In this document: positions 48,001 to 56,230 of the stretch, in pieces
Position numbering within the stretch: position 1 is the stretch's first letter
How the letters are laid out: every line of letters begins with the position of its first letter
Assembly: GCF_003060865.1 (NCBI RefSeq)
Contig: NZ_CP028918.1
Coordinates: 1,352,001 to 1,416,000, forward strand
Direction: 5' to 3'
Origin: Gemmobacter aquarius
GTDB lineage: Bacteria > Pseudomonadota > Alphaproteobacteria > Rhodobacterales > Rhodobacteraceae
DNA length: 64,000 bases
Position numbers and translations under genes: made by a program
Notes under the pieces: generated by a model
Database searches by the model: none
The model's input: the letters and a program-made list of their open reading frames with translations, nothing else
What the model was told of the DNA's origin: nothing

Positions 48001-48094
48001 CGGCACGTTCAAGGACGGGGTCAAGGGAACGCTGAAGGCGCGGGTGGTCGATCCGGTCTTCTTTGACAAGGACGGGGAGAAGCAGAATGTCTGA
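45075..48094 (+). pseudogene. soxA: soxA, sarcosine oxidase subunit alpha, frame broken by one missing G (probably a sequence error)
   Basis: Largest subunit (about 1006 residues if repaired). It binds NAD and noncovalent FAD and has a folate-binding GcvT-like C-terminus. Residues 1-100 hold the 2Fe-2S-ferredoxin-like fold (LKGFKGDTLAAALLAND). The Rossmann motif LLVVGGGIAGLQAAL is near residue 175. The frame then breaks in the six-G run at 45682-45687; with seven G it reads AHWGGRAPVDAEVIDG. Downstream are DVVAMSGGWSPVVHLYSHCG and, from about residue 600, the GcvT domain with YKRISFSGELSYEIAVP-like motif (YRISFSGELSYEIAV). All conserved elements are intact, so an assembly error is more likely than a dead gene. 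It overlaps soxG by 8 bp. Confidence 0.88.
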
Positions 48095-48635
48095 ACCCAC
48101 CAGCGCGCTCGGTGGCGCAACCTACGCCGGCTTTGCGAACGTCCGCGAGATCGGCCCCTTGGGGATGATCACGCTGCGGGCCAAGGATGTGGCGGGGCTG
48201 GCCGATGCGGTCAAATCGGTCACCGGCACCCCGCTTCCGGCAGTCCGCAAGATCGAGGTGGCGGGCGAGTGTGCCTGCGGCTGGATGAGCCCGGACGAAT
48301 ACCTGATCGTGCTGCCCTATGCGGGAGTTGCGGCGGCCATCGCTTCGCTCGATGCTGCGCTGAAAGGCCAGCACTTCCTTGCGGTCGACGTGTCGGATGC
48401 CCGCGCGGTGTTCCGCGTCGAAGGGGCCAAGGCGGCGCAGGCCTTGGCCAAACTGTCGCCCGTCGATTTCGCCACGCTGGAAAAGGGCGAATTGCGCCGC
48501 ACCCGCGCTGCACAGGTCGCGGCGGCCTTCTGGCAGCAGGGTGACGGCTTTACGGTCGTCTGCTTCCGCTCGGTCGGGCGCTACGTCTTCGACCTGCTGG
48601 CAAGCTCGTCCATGCCGGGGTCGGAACTGGCCTAG
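48087..48635 (+). CDS. soxG: Sarcosine oxidase subunit gamma
   Basis: Gamma subunit of 182 residues, a truncated relative of the GcvT fold that packs on alpha. Typical pieces are REIGPLGMITLRA near the start, WMSPDEYLIVLPY mid-protein and VVCFRSVGRYVFDLLASS at the end. It closes the soxBDAG operon, overlapping soxA, and is followed by a terminator. Confidence 0.9.
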   Translation: MSEPTSALGGATYAGFANVREIGPLGMITLRAKDVAGLADAVKSVTGTPLPAVRKIEVAGECACGWMSPDEYLIVLPYAGVAAAIASLDAALKGQHFLAVDVSDARAVFRVEGAKAAQALAKLSPVDFATLEKGELRRTRAAQVAAAFWQQGDGFTVVCFRSVGRYVFDLLASSSMPGSELA

Positions 48636-48662
48636 ACTGCCGCGAGGCACCGGTGACAGATC

Positions 48663-48692
48663 AAAGGGGCGGGCGCGAGCCGGCCCCTTTTT
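48663..48692 (+). terminator. Terminator of the sox operon
   Basis: AAAGGGGC pairs with GCCCCTTT, followed by further T. Confidence 0.8.
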
Positions 48693-48772
48693 CTGCTCTC
48701 TCCCTGAAGTTGTTGACTATGCCGCTGCGAATGGGCGACGATTGCAGCGTTGGTGTTGCTATGGTGGTCCTT

Positions 48773-49180
48773 ATGCGTACTGTTTTCTTCGGTCTGGCGC
48801 TGCCTTGTGCCGGAATTGCCTCTCCTGCCTCGGCCTCGGTGATCGAGTGCCAGATGGAGCAGATGGGCATGAACATGGGGTGGGTCGCACCGACGATCGC
48901 GCTCAACCAAGACGTTGGTGCAGCGACGGCAAAGGTCAGTGACGGAATTATCCTTTTCTTGGCCGGTGCGCCCGTCGATGCCAAGGTGGCGACCGACAAT
49001 GCCAAGCGCACCACCTATGTCTGGGAGATCAAGACACAGGACGGATCGGGCCAGAACGGCAAACTCCTGTATCGCATGACCCTGATGAAGGCCGACCTTT
49101 CGGCGCGCATCAAGGTGATCCCGCAAGGCTACGGCAACAATTTCGATGCGGGTGGCCGCTGCAAGCCGCTAAAGGCCTGA
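48773..49180 (+). CDS. Secreted protein of unknown function
   Basis: A 135-residue protein with a signal peptide (MRTVFFGLALPCAGIASPAS, cleavage near ASAS|VIEC). The mature part contains two cysteines (VIEC, GRCKP) that could pair, and a central stretch TYVWEIKTQDGSGQNGKLLY. No family recognised. Start is the ATG that gives a proper signal peptide; earlier in-frame ATGs are less good. It stands alone between the sox terminator and sodB. Confidence 0.55.
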   Translation: MRTVFFGLALPCAGIASPASASVIECQMEQMGMNMGWVAPTIALNQDVGAATAKVSDGIILFLAGAPVDAKVATDNAKRTTYVWEIKTQDGSGQNGKLLYRMTLMKADLSARIKVIPQGYGNNFDAGGRCKPLKA

Positions 49181-49211
49181 CTGCCGGGCCGCCCTGTCGC
49201 ATCTTTGGCTT

Positions 49212-49345
49212 TCATGCTCGCCCAAATATCCTCGGGGGAGCCGCGGCACGCGGCGTGGGGGGCGGAAAGCCCCCCCTTCGCGCGGGGAAGGGCGCCGCAG
49301 GTGGGCGCGGGGCGCGATTTTTCGCAGAAAAATCGGGGTGGAGCA
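49212..49345. repeat. Composite intergenic repeat upstream of sodB
   Basis: Starts with TTCATGCTCGCCCAAATATC, continues through GCCGCGGCACGCGGC and a GGCGGAAAGCCCCCC hairpin, and ends with CGATTTTTCGCAGAAAAATCG. The first 75 bp are repeated in reverse orientation at about 60525-60600, and the last palindrome belongs to the family found between soxB and soxD. Confidence 0.75.
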
Positions 49346-49363
49346 AAAGCGCCCGTGTAAGGG

Positions 49364-49392
49364 TTGACCTCGGGTCGACTTGCACCCTTATT
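49364..49392 (+). promoter_or_regulatory. Predicted sodB promoter
   Basis: TTGACC, 17 bp, then CTTATT, ending 36 bp before the start codon. Good housekeeping-sigma spacing; -10 is moderate. Confidence 0.45.
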
Positions 49393-49428
49393 GCAGAGCA
49401 AGAATTCCCGCCGAACAGGAGAACCCAA

Positions 49429-50031
49429 ATGGCCTTCACCCTTCCCGATCTGCCCTATTCGCACGACGCTCTGGCACCGCTCGGCATGTCGCGCGAGACG
49501 CTGGAATACCACCACGACCTGCACCACAAGGCCTATGTCGACAACGGCAACAAGCTGGTCGCCGGGACCGAGTGGGAAGCGAAATCGCTGGAAGATGTGG
49601 TGCGCGGCACCTATCAGGCCGGTGCCGTGGCGCAGAATGGCATCTTTAACAATGCCTCGCAGCACTGGAACCACAACCTGTTCTGGGAAGTGATGGGTCC
49701 GGGCGAGAACAAGGCGATTCCGGGTGCGCTGGAAAAGGCGCTGACCGAATCCTTCGGGTCGGTCGCCAAGTTCAAGGAAGACTTCGCCGCTGCCGGTGCC
49801 GGGCAGTTCGGTTCGGGCTGGGCCTGGCTGGTCAAGGACGCGTCGGGTGCGCTCAAGGTCACCAAGACCGAGAACGGCGTGAACCCGCTGTGCTTCGGGC
49901 AGACCGCGCTTTTGGGCTGCGATGTGTGGGAACATTCCTATTACATCGACTTCCGCAACAAGCGGCCGGCCTATCTGACCAACTTCCTTGAAAAGCTGGT
50001 CAACTGGGAAGCCGTCGCAGCGCGTCTCTGA
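49429..50031 (+). CDS. Superoxide dismutase, Fe/Mn family
   Basis: Cytoplasmic enzyme converting superoxide to H2O2 and O2. Its 200 residues have the metal ligands H28 (LEYHHDLHH), the His in QHWNHNLFW, and Asp/His in CDVWEHSYYIDF. GAGQFGSGW supports the alphaproteobacterial Fe-type or cambialistic group. The ribosome site AGGAG precedes ATG at suitable distance. It has its own promoter and terminator. Close to H2O2- and flavin-producing oxidases, but co-regulation is not shown. Confidence 0.93.
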   Translation: MAFTLPDLPYSHDALAPLGMSRETLEYHHDLHHKAYVDNGNKLVAGTEWEAKSLEDVVRGTYQAGAVAQNGIFNNASQHWNHNLFWEVMGPGENKAIPGALEKALTESFGSVAKFKEDFAAAGAGQFGSGWAWLVKDASGALKVTKTENGVNPLCFGQTALLGCDVWEHSYYIDFRNKRPAYLTNFLEKLVNWEAVAARL

Positions 50032-50063
50032 CGGCGCTGCGCCTTCTTTCGAAGGATGAAAAG

Positions 50064-50099
50064 AAACCTTGTCACCCCTTGCGGGTGGCGAGGTTTTTT
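50064..50099 (+). terminator. Terminator after superoxide dismutase
   Basis: AAACCTTGTCACCC pairs with GGGTGGCGAGGTTTTTT around CTTGC. Confidence 0.85.
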
Positions 50100-50359
50100 C
50101 TTTTACCGGGTCGCGTGTATTTCGAAAGTATAGGTGGCTAGAGCCTTTCGGGTGAACGCGGGCTTGCCCTCTTTACGCGGGCGCAAAAAACCTTCAAAAG
50201 CCTTCCAAGGCCTTCGGTAGCTTACCGGGGGTCGAGTGATTGTGTGGGTTTGTTGATGACGCGGTCAGTCCCCTCGGCTGTCGGGTTATCGTGCGACCGG
50301 GCCTGGTGATGTGTTAACCAGTAAGTTGTTTGGCCCGACGCCCGATCCCGGCTTGACCG

Positions 50360-51085
50360 TCACGCCTGGACGACCTTTACCGGCAGCAGCAACTGGTAGC
50401 CGTAATTGCGGACCGACCCGATGCTGCGCCCGTCAAATCCCGCTGCGGCGAGCTTCTTTCGCAGGCGCACCACCTTTAACTCTATGGCGACTTTGGACAA
50501 TCCCGCGCCTTCGGGCAGGATTTCGTCAAATGCGGCAAGGCTGATGCGGCCGTTGGGGTCGGATGCGCAATAGGCCAGTACCGCCGCTTCGGCCGCCGTG
50601 ATCGACACGCTGCCCGCCGGTCCGGTCACTTCCAGCTTGCGCGGCGACAGGGTCAGCACCGGCGGGGCGGTCGCGTTTCCTTCGGTCAGGCCGTCGCCTT
50701 CGGTCAGGCGTTGTGCTTGCAAGCGGCGGCCAAGCGCATTCAGCGCCCCGAGGATCTCGTCGACCGAACTTGGCTTGGTCAGGTAGATGTCGGCCCCGCT
50801 GTCGTAACCGCTGCGGCGCTGGTCCATGTCGTTGCGGGCCGTCAGCATGACGATACCGGCATCTCCCGCAGACCCGCGCAAGCGCCGTGCAAAACTGAGC
50901 CCGTCTTCGCCCGGAAGGTTGAGGTCGAGCAGGAAGATGTGCGGCCTGTCATCCGAGCGTTCGAAATCCTCGACGCTGGCATAGCCTGTCGCATCGAAAC
51001 CGGCCGAGCGGAGGGCATTGACCAGAAGGCCGTTCAGGTCGGTGTTGTCTTCGACGATGGCGATGCGGAGGGGGACGGCGGTCAT
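50360..51085 (-). CDS. OmpR-like response regulator
   Basis: A 241-residue regulator. The receiver has E12-D13, phospho-acceptor D54 in FLLDLNLPGEDG and Lys in YLTKPSSVDE. A linker contains a duplicated LTEG unit. The C-terminal winged helix (SITAAEAAVLAYCAS; SKVAIELKVVRLRKKL; IGSVRNYGYQL) binds DNA. It is the third gene after two overlapping 7TMR-DISM sensors and is their likely output. Start ATG at 51085 follows a good AGGTTCC-like site. Targets unknown. Confidence 0.85.
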   Translation of the reverse strand: MTAVPLRIAIVEDNTDLNGLLVNALRSAGFDATGYASVEDFERSDDRPHIFLLDLNLPGEDGLSFARRLRGSAGDAGIVMLTARNDMDQRRSGYDSGADIYLTKPSSVDEILGALNALGRRLQAQRLTEGDGLTEGNATAPPVLTLSPRKLEVTGPAGSVSITAAEAAVLAYCASDPNGRISLAAFDEILPEGAGLSKVAIELKVVRLRKKLAAAGFDGRSIGSVRNYGYQLLLPVKVVQA

Positions 51086-51160
51086 GGCAGGTTCCTTGAC
51101 GGGACAGGGCGACGGTACAGGGTGACTGGGCAGGGTGGTCGGCAGGCGCATCGCGCAAGG

Positions 51161-53005
51161 TCATGGGGGCAGCGTCAGGGTGATGCAAAGCGAACCGGCC
51201 GCAGTCGTGACGTCAAGACCGGCCTGCATCGCGTCCGACAGCCGTAACGCGATTGCCGCTTCCGGCCCTTGCCAGCCGCGCGGCGCTGCATCTTGCTGCA
51301 ACGGAACGTGCAGGTCGATGCGACACGCCCCCGTCTGTGCCACGCCCGTCTGTGCCATCCCCGTCTGTGGCGTTTGCGTAAGTTCTAGCGTGATGACCCG
51401 GCCTGTGCCAAGCGCCTGAACGGCGGCGAGCAGCACATTGCCGAGCAATGCCTCGAGGAGTGCGGGATCGGCGTAAACCTCGGCATCGGGGCTGTCGCCT
51501 TGCAGGTGCAGGCGGTCGGCGATGCCGAGGTCGTCGATCACGTGGTCCAGCGTTTCGAGCAGCGCGTTCGGGCGGGGATGCAACGGCCAGCGGTCCTGAT
51601 CGAGCCAGACGAGGTGCTGCGCGCGCGTCAGCGCATGGTCGAGATCGCGCACCGCGTCGGCAAGCCTGGTCCGGTCGCCCGCCTCGGGCATGGCCGACAG
51701 GCCGACTTGCAGGACGGACAGGTGATTGCGGACCTCGTGCACCAGCATGTGCATGAAGCCGTCTTGTGTCCGGCTGTTCTTGTCGTGTGCGGATTGCGCC
51801 GATTGCGCGGCGGCAAGCGACAGGACGGCGTCGCGGGCGCGGCTTTGTTGCTGCAACGTGTCGATCACCAGCAGCGTCAGCGCAAGGAACAAGGAGGCCA
51901 GACCGTAGACCTCGACGAAGTGGCTGCTGGCGGACAAGGCGCCATCGATCCCGATGCGCGATGCGATGCGGAACGCCGCGATCGGCAGATGCACCGCATA
52001 GACGGCCCACAGGACATTCCGCAGCGGGCGGCTTTCGATCTGTGCGGTGCCAAGCAATACGAGCAACAGCCCAAGGAAGACCGCAGCGGTCACGTTCATG
52101 CCGCTTCCGGCCAGCCCCGTATCGCCCGCCGCCAGCGGCAAAGCCAGCATCGCCTGCGCGCAGATCACCAGATCGGCCGCCTTTAGTGCCATCCGGTTCG
52201 GACGGTGCTGGCGCAGGAAGTACCGCTGGAACAGCATCGACAGGAAAACCATCAGAAACGATGTGCCGGTCTGGACGCGGTCATGGAATGCAGGGTCCGG
52301 CCCGTCGAAAAGCAAAAGCCCGTAGCCGAGCGATTCCATGGAATAGATGAAATAGGTGATCAGGAAGGCCGCAAGGGCCAGCGACAGTTCCGACCTGCTG
52401 CGCCACAGCCGCAGCAAAGCAAGCAGCACGCCCATCGCCAGCAGTGCGAAATAGACCATATGCAGCGCGATCTGCCGGTTCAGCCGCTGATCGGCAAGGC
52501 TGACGGGTTCCGCGCCGAGACGAAAGACACCTGTCTTGCTAACGACGCGCAGGTAAATATCCTGCCCCGCAAGGGCGCGCGGAACGACGAAGCTGACCGG
52601 CACGCGCCGCGACTGGTGCAGGCCAAAGGGCAGCGTGTCGCCCGATTGCTGCATCTGCCAAGACCCGCGCGGCCCGCCCGGCAGATACAGCCACGCCTGA
52701 TCGACCGAGCCTTGGCCAAGGTCGAGCAGCAGGTCCTGATGGGATTTTCCCAGCCGCAGGCGGTACCAATACGCCGCCCCGTCAGAGACGCCGCCAAGGG
52801 TAGACTGCGACGGGGTAAAGGGCTTGTCCCTGATCTCTGACACGGTCAGCCGGGCTGAAGGGTCTGTGTAATGTTCGACGCTTTCGATCAGTTCGGCGGG
52901 CGCGTCGGTGCGGTAAAGCGCCGCGACATAGGCCAGCAGCAGCAAAAGCCCGGCCCCGACAGCGACGATCCGCGCCGCTTTTCTAAGATGATCGCGGCCC
53001 GTCAT
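51161..53005 (-). CDS. 7TMR-DISM sensor kinase-like protein with H-box but degenerate ATPase domain
   Basis: Membrane sensor of 614 residues. It has one N-terminal helix, a periplasmic DISMED2-like jelly roll (about 45-190), then seven transmembrane helices (about 200-400). The histidine-phosphotransfer segment FMHMLVHEVRNHLSVLQVG carries H423. The expected ATP-binding part keeps an N-box-like LLGNVLLAAVQAL. It lacks the DxGxG and GTGLGL boxes; in place of the first is a QTGMAQTGVAQTGA tandem repeat. Its start overlaps the stop of the next gene upstream as ATGA. Probably a phospho-acceptor partner for that protein, which has the reverse defect. Confidence 0.8.
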   Translation of the reverse strand: MTGRDHLRKAARIVAVGAGLLLLLAYVAALYRTDAPAELIESVEHYTDPSARLTVSEIRDKPFTPSQSTLGGVSDGAAYWYRLRLGKSHQDLLLDLGQGSVDQAWLYLPGGPRGSWQMQQSGDTLPFGLHQSRRVPVSFVVPRALAGQDIYLRVVSKTGVFRLGAEPVSLADQRLNRQIALHMVYFALLAMGVLLALLRLWRSRSELSLALAAFLITYFIYSMESLGYGLLLFDGPDPAFHDRVQTGTSFLMVFLSMLFQRYFLRQHRPNRMALKAADLVICAQAMLALPLAAGDTGLAGSGMNVTAAVFLGLLLVLLGTAQIESRPLRNVLWAVYAVHLPIAAFRIASRIGIDGALSASSHFVEVYGLASLFLALTLLVIDTLQQQSRARDAVLSLAAAQSAQSAHDKNSRTQDGFMHMLVHEVRNHLSVLQVGLSAMPEAGDRTRLADAVRDLDHALTRAQHLVWLDQDRWPLHPRPNALLETLDHVIDDLGIADRLHLQGDSPDAEVYADPALLEALLGNVLLAAVQALGTGRVITLELTQTPQTGMAQTGVAQTGACRIDLHVPLQQDAAPRGWQGPEAAIALRLSDAMQAGLDVTTAAGSLCITLTLPP

Positions 53006-54900
53006 GCGTTGGGTATCCACAAGCTGGCCGTTACCGTGGCGGCTGGATCGGGCCGGTCGGCTGGGTCGACAGGTCCGGTCAGGGCGATCTCGCCAGAAAG
53101 TGCGTGAACCGCGCCGCGGGCGATGAACAGGCCCAGTCCGGTGCCGCTTTTGCTGCGCGCCGACTCTCCACGGTAGAATTTCTCGAACACCCGGTCGGGC
53201 GCGAATGGCGTGCCGGTGGGGGCTGTGTTTTTTACCGTCACCAAAGCGCCGACCCGGTCATGCCGGACTGACGGGACGACGCCGACCGTCACCGGCGTCT
53301 GTGGCGCGCGATAGGCCAGCGCGTTCGACAGGATGTTGCGGGCCGCAAGGTCGAACAGCACCCGGTCCGACCAGAGCATCATCGGCATCAACTCGAACGT
53401 CCATGTGTCGGGCGGGGCCAGCGTGGCCGCCATCTCTTGCATTGCAAGGCCGGGGTCAAAGGCTTCGCGGGTCACGTTCCAATGCCCCGCCTCTGCCCGA
53501 AAGGCAAAGAGGCACCTTTCGATCACCGCTCCGAGCGCATCGACCGACCGTTCGACCCGCGCTGCGTCGGCGCCCACCTCGCCCCCGGCCAGGGCATGCC
53601 GCGTCCGGTCTGCCACGGTGCGGGCCAGACGGTCGATGGTCTTCACCAGTTCGAGCTGTGTGTCGCGGTAGCCGCGTGCCACGGCAAGTTCGGCCGAAAT
53701 GCGGGCGAGCGACACTTCGCGTTCCAGCATCCGGTCATTCGCGGCGCGGTTCTTCAGCCACAGGATCGCAAGGACCAGTGTGGCGTTGACCAAGGCAAGC
53801 GCCTCGACGCTATAGGCGTAAAGGATCGCGCTATCGACCCAACCCAGCCGCGTGCCGATGTTGGCGACCAGAGCGGCAAGATAGGGCACATAGACATAAT
53901 ATAGCCGATGCCGGGGAATGGCCGCGTTGCCGCGCAGCGTCAGCAGCATGGCAACAAGCATCGGAACCATCGCCAGATACACGGCATAGGCCACGCGCAA
54001 CCCGGTCAAACCCGGCGCGAACACGCTCAGGAACGGAACACTTGCCGATACAAGCAGCAGCACGAAATGGGCGTGCATCAGCAGGCGCGGCGGGTCATAA
54101 TCGCGCAGGAAAAGGTAGTGGAACGAGACGATGCTGAACAGCGCCACGCCGCAAAACGCAGTGTAGATCGTATCGAGCCAGAACCCGCGTTGCAGGCCGA
54201 TCACCAGTGGTCCGTAGCCTGAAATCCAGTAGATATAGGCTGCAAAGATCGTGCTCATCGCGACAAAGCTGAAAGCCGCCAGCGAATGGAGCGGTTCCAG
54301 CCGTGTGAAGGCCAGAAAGATGGCGATGAATTGCAGCGCCAAAAGGCCTGCGTAGAACGCCGCCGTCCTGACGGTTTCGCGCATGTCTATGCTTGCGGGA
54401 ACCGAGGTGATGGCGATCGCGGCCGCCGAAGCGGTGGTGATGCGCGCGTAATAGGTCACCGGTCCCGGCAAGGGGTCGATGTCGAAACCATACCAGCCGA
54501 TGGTCTGCGACGCAGCACCCGTCGGCGTGCCAAGCTCGCCATTGCGCGATACGTGCCAGCCCCCGTCGGGCATGGGGGTGTAAAGTTCGATCAGGTCGGT
54601 CGAAAGCGGACGGAACCGCAGGTTCTGCGGCGGCGGATCGCCCCTTGGAAAGGTGATGCGGACCCAATAGGCCGCCTTGGTGAAGCCACCGCCAAAGGAC
54701 GAGGCCACGGGGCGGAACAGGTACTGCTGCACATCGTCGATGGTCCGCGTACGGTCAGGGTCGACCAGCACGCCATAGGTCGGCCCGTCGGCCTGCGCCC
54801 GCGCCGGGGTGCCATGCCACAAAAGCGCGACCGCGCACAGGATCACCGCAGACGCGCAGCCCAGCCAGCCAAAGCGCCTGTCGCGACTCCTGTTTTGCAT
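53002..54900 (-). CDS. 7TMR-DISM sensor kinase-like protein with ATPase domain but no H-box
   Basis: Membrane sensor of 632 residues. A signal peptide or first helix ends near residue 36 (ARAQADG), followed by a periplasmic DISMED2 domain (KAAYWVRITFP) and seven helices at about 185-390. The coiled region has RGYRDTQLELVKTIDRLART where other kinases have the H-box; no HE or HD phospho-acceptor is visible. The catalytic domain is good: NILSNALAYR (N-box), FEKFYRGESARSKSGTGLGL and FIARGAVHALSGEI. It overlaps the next gene by 4 bp. Together they look like one kinase divided between two homologous subunits. Confidence 0.8.
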   Translation of the reverse strand: MQNRSRDRRFGWLGCASAVILCAVALLWHGTPARAQADGPTYGVLVDPDRTRTIDDVQQYLFRPVASSFGGGFTKAAYWVRITFPRGDPPPQNLRFRPLSTDLIELYTPMPDGGWHVSRNGELGTPTGAASQTIGWYGFDIDPLPGPVTYYARITTASAAAIAITSVPASIDMRETVRTAAFYAGLLALQFIAIFLAFTRLEPLHSLAAFSFVAMSTIFAAYIYWISGYGPLVIGLQRGFWLDTIYTAFCGVALFSIVSFHYLFLRDYDPPRLLMHAHFVLLLVSASVPFLSVFAPGLTGLRVAYAVYLAMVPMLVAMLLTLRGNAAIPRHRLYYVYVPYLAALVANIGTRLGWVDSAILYAYSVEALALVNATLVLAILWLKNRAANDRMLEREVSLARISAELAVARGYRDTQLELVKTIDRLARTVADRTRHALAGGEVGADAARVERSVDALGAVIERCLFAFRAEAGHWNVTREAFDPGLAMQEMAATLAPPDTWTFELMPMMLWSDRVLFDLAARNILSNALAYRAPQTPVTVGVVPSVRHDRVGALVTVKNTAPTGTPFAPDRVFEKFYRGESARSKSGTGLGLFIARGAVHALSGEIALTGPVDPADRPDPAATVTASLWIPNA

Positions 54901-55019
54901 TTCGCCTCGTGACCGGAACCCGATGCCGCAGACTAACCCGTGCGGCCGGCTTTGACACCCGCGTAGTTAACCCAAGTCGCTTCGGCCCGCCCGCGCTATC
55001 GGGACGGGCCGGACCTGTC

Positions 55020-56111
55020 TTAACGGATGCCTGCCGCTTCCAGCTTGGGCAAGACGGTGTCGCGGAAATAGGGGAATTCCTCGACGTAATCGACAAAGGA
55101 CAGCGTGGTGCCGGCAAAGCCCGTGGCATGCAGTTTCAGGATGCCTGTCGCCACCTGATCGGGCGTGCCGACAAGGGGAAAGCCGCCGTGGCCCATGGCA
55201 AACAGATGCTTGATCTGCGCCAGAAGGTCATGCGGAAAGCTGTGGGCATGGGCAAATTGCAGGTTCACCAGATTGTCCACCGCTTCGGTATCGGCATTGT
55301 CGACGGCGGTGAATTTCAGGAACTCTTGCGCCTCGGCTTCGGTCGGGCGGCAGATGACATGGGCGAATGTCAGCACATTCACCTCGCGCCCCTTGGCACG
55401 GGCCTGCGCTTTCAGCTCTGCGATCTCGTCTTTCGAGCGATTCAGGTCGATGGCAGGGGTGAACAGGAAATTGGCGTTGTCGGTGGCGAATTCGCGCCCC
55501 TGCGGGCTGCCTGCGGCGTTGATGATCGGGACCGTGCCGCGCATCGGCTTGGGGTCGCCCTTTATCTTGTGGGCCTTGAAATACTTGCCCTGCCAGTCGA
55601 AATGCTGGTCGGAGGTCCAGAGCTTCTGGACAAGGTCGAACCATTCCTGCGCATAGGCGTAGCGGCTTTCGTGGTCATCGGGCAGGGTCAGGCCAAGTGC
55701 TTCGTATTCCGGCTTGTTCCAGCCTGCGACGATGTTCAGCCCCGCCCGCCCGTGGCCGATCTGGTCGATGGTGGCGATCTGCTTGGCCACCACCGCCGGA
55801 TGGTTCGCCGCCGTGTGGATCGTGGCGAAGATGGCGATGTTCTTTGTCGCGGCCAGCAGGCCCGCCGCCCATGTCATGGTTTCCAGCACGCCGCCGTGAA
55901 AATCGGTCTCGCCGCCGTAGCCGATCCAGCGGGCGATGGGCAGCATGAAGTCGATCCCCGCCTCGTCCAGCATCTTGGCGAGTTTGAGGTTGTTGTCCCA
56001 TGAATTGTTCCAGCGCCCTGCGATCTTGGTCGGGGTCATACCGGACGAGCAGTTGGACGAGAACGTGCCAAGGCGAAAGCGGTCGCCCGACAGCATCGGG
56101 TGGTTTGGCAT
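55020..56111 (-). CDS. LLM-class FMN-dependent monooxygenase
   Basis: A 363-residue TIM-barrel flavin monooxygenase of the luciferase-like group. FMN-contacting segments are WIGYGGETDFHGGVLE near residue 62, ATIHTAANHPAVVAKQIATI near 95, GRAGLNIVAGWNKPEYEALG near 120 and IINAAGSPQGREFATDN near 190. The pattern resembles RutA- and SsuD-type enzymes that open a C-N, C-S or ring bond with FMNH2 and O2. It is divergent from a winged-helix regulator and next to tmm, so the substrate may be a methylated sulfur or nitrogen compound. No flavin reductase is adjacent. Confidence 0.82.
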   Translation of the reverse strand: MPNHPMLSGDRFRLGTFSSNCSSGMTPTKIAGRWNNSWDNNLKLAKMLDEAGIDFMLPIARWIGYGGETDFHGGVLETMTWAAGLLAATKNIAIFATIHTAANHPAVVAKQIATIDQIGHGRAGLNIVAGWNKPEYEALGLTLPDDHESRYAYAQEWFDLVQKLWTSDQHFDWQGKYFKAHKIKGDPKPMRGTVPIINAAGSPQGREFATDNANFLFTPAIDLNRSKDEIAELKAQARAKGREVNVLTFAHVICRPTEAEAQEFLKFTAVDNADTEAVDNLVNLQFAHAHSFPHDLLAQIKHLFAMGHGGFPLVGTPDQVATGILKLHATGFAGTTLSFVDYVEEFPYFRDTVLPKLEAAGIR

Positions 56112-56230
56112 TGCGGATATCCCTGTTGGTGGAAGTTTGGTTATATTTTATGTTTGAAAGTCTATCGTAAAATCCATTTGCGTCAACGGTCCGCTGCGGT
56201 GACAGTCGCGTGGCACAAGGAGCGACGGGC
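56112..56230. promoter_or_regulatory. Divergent promoter region of monooxygenase and regulator
   Basis: Contains an A/T-rich core (GTTATATTTTATGTTTG at about 56141) between the two starts, the natural site for the adjacent regulator. Confidence 0.4.
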
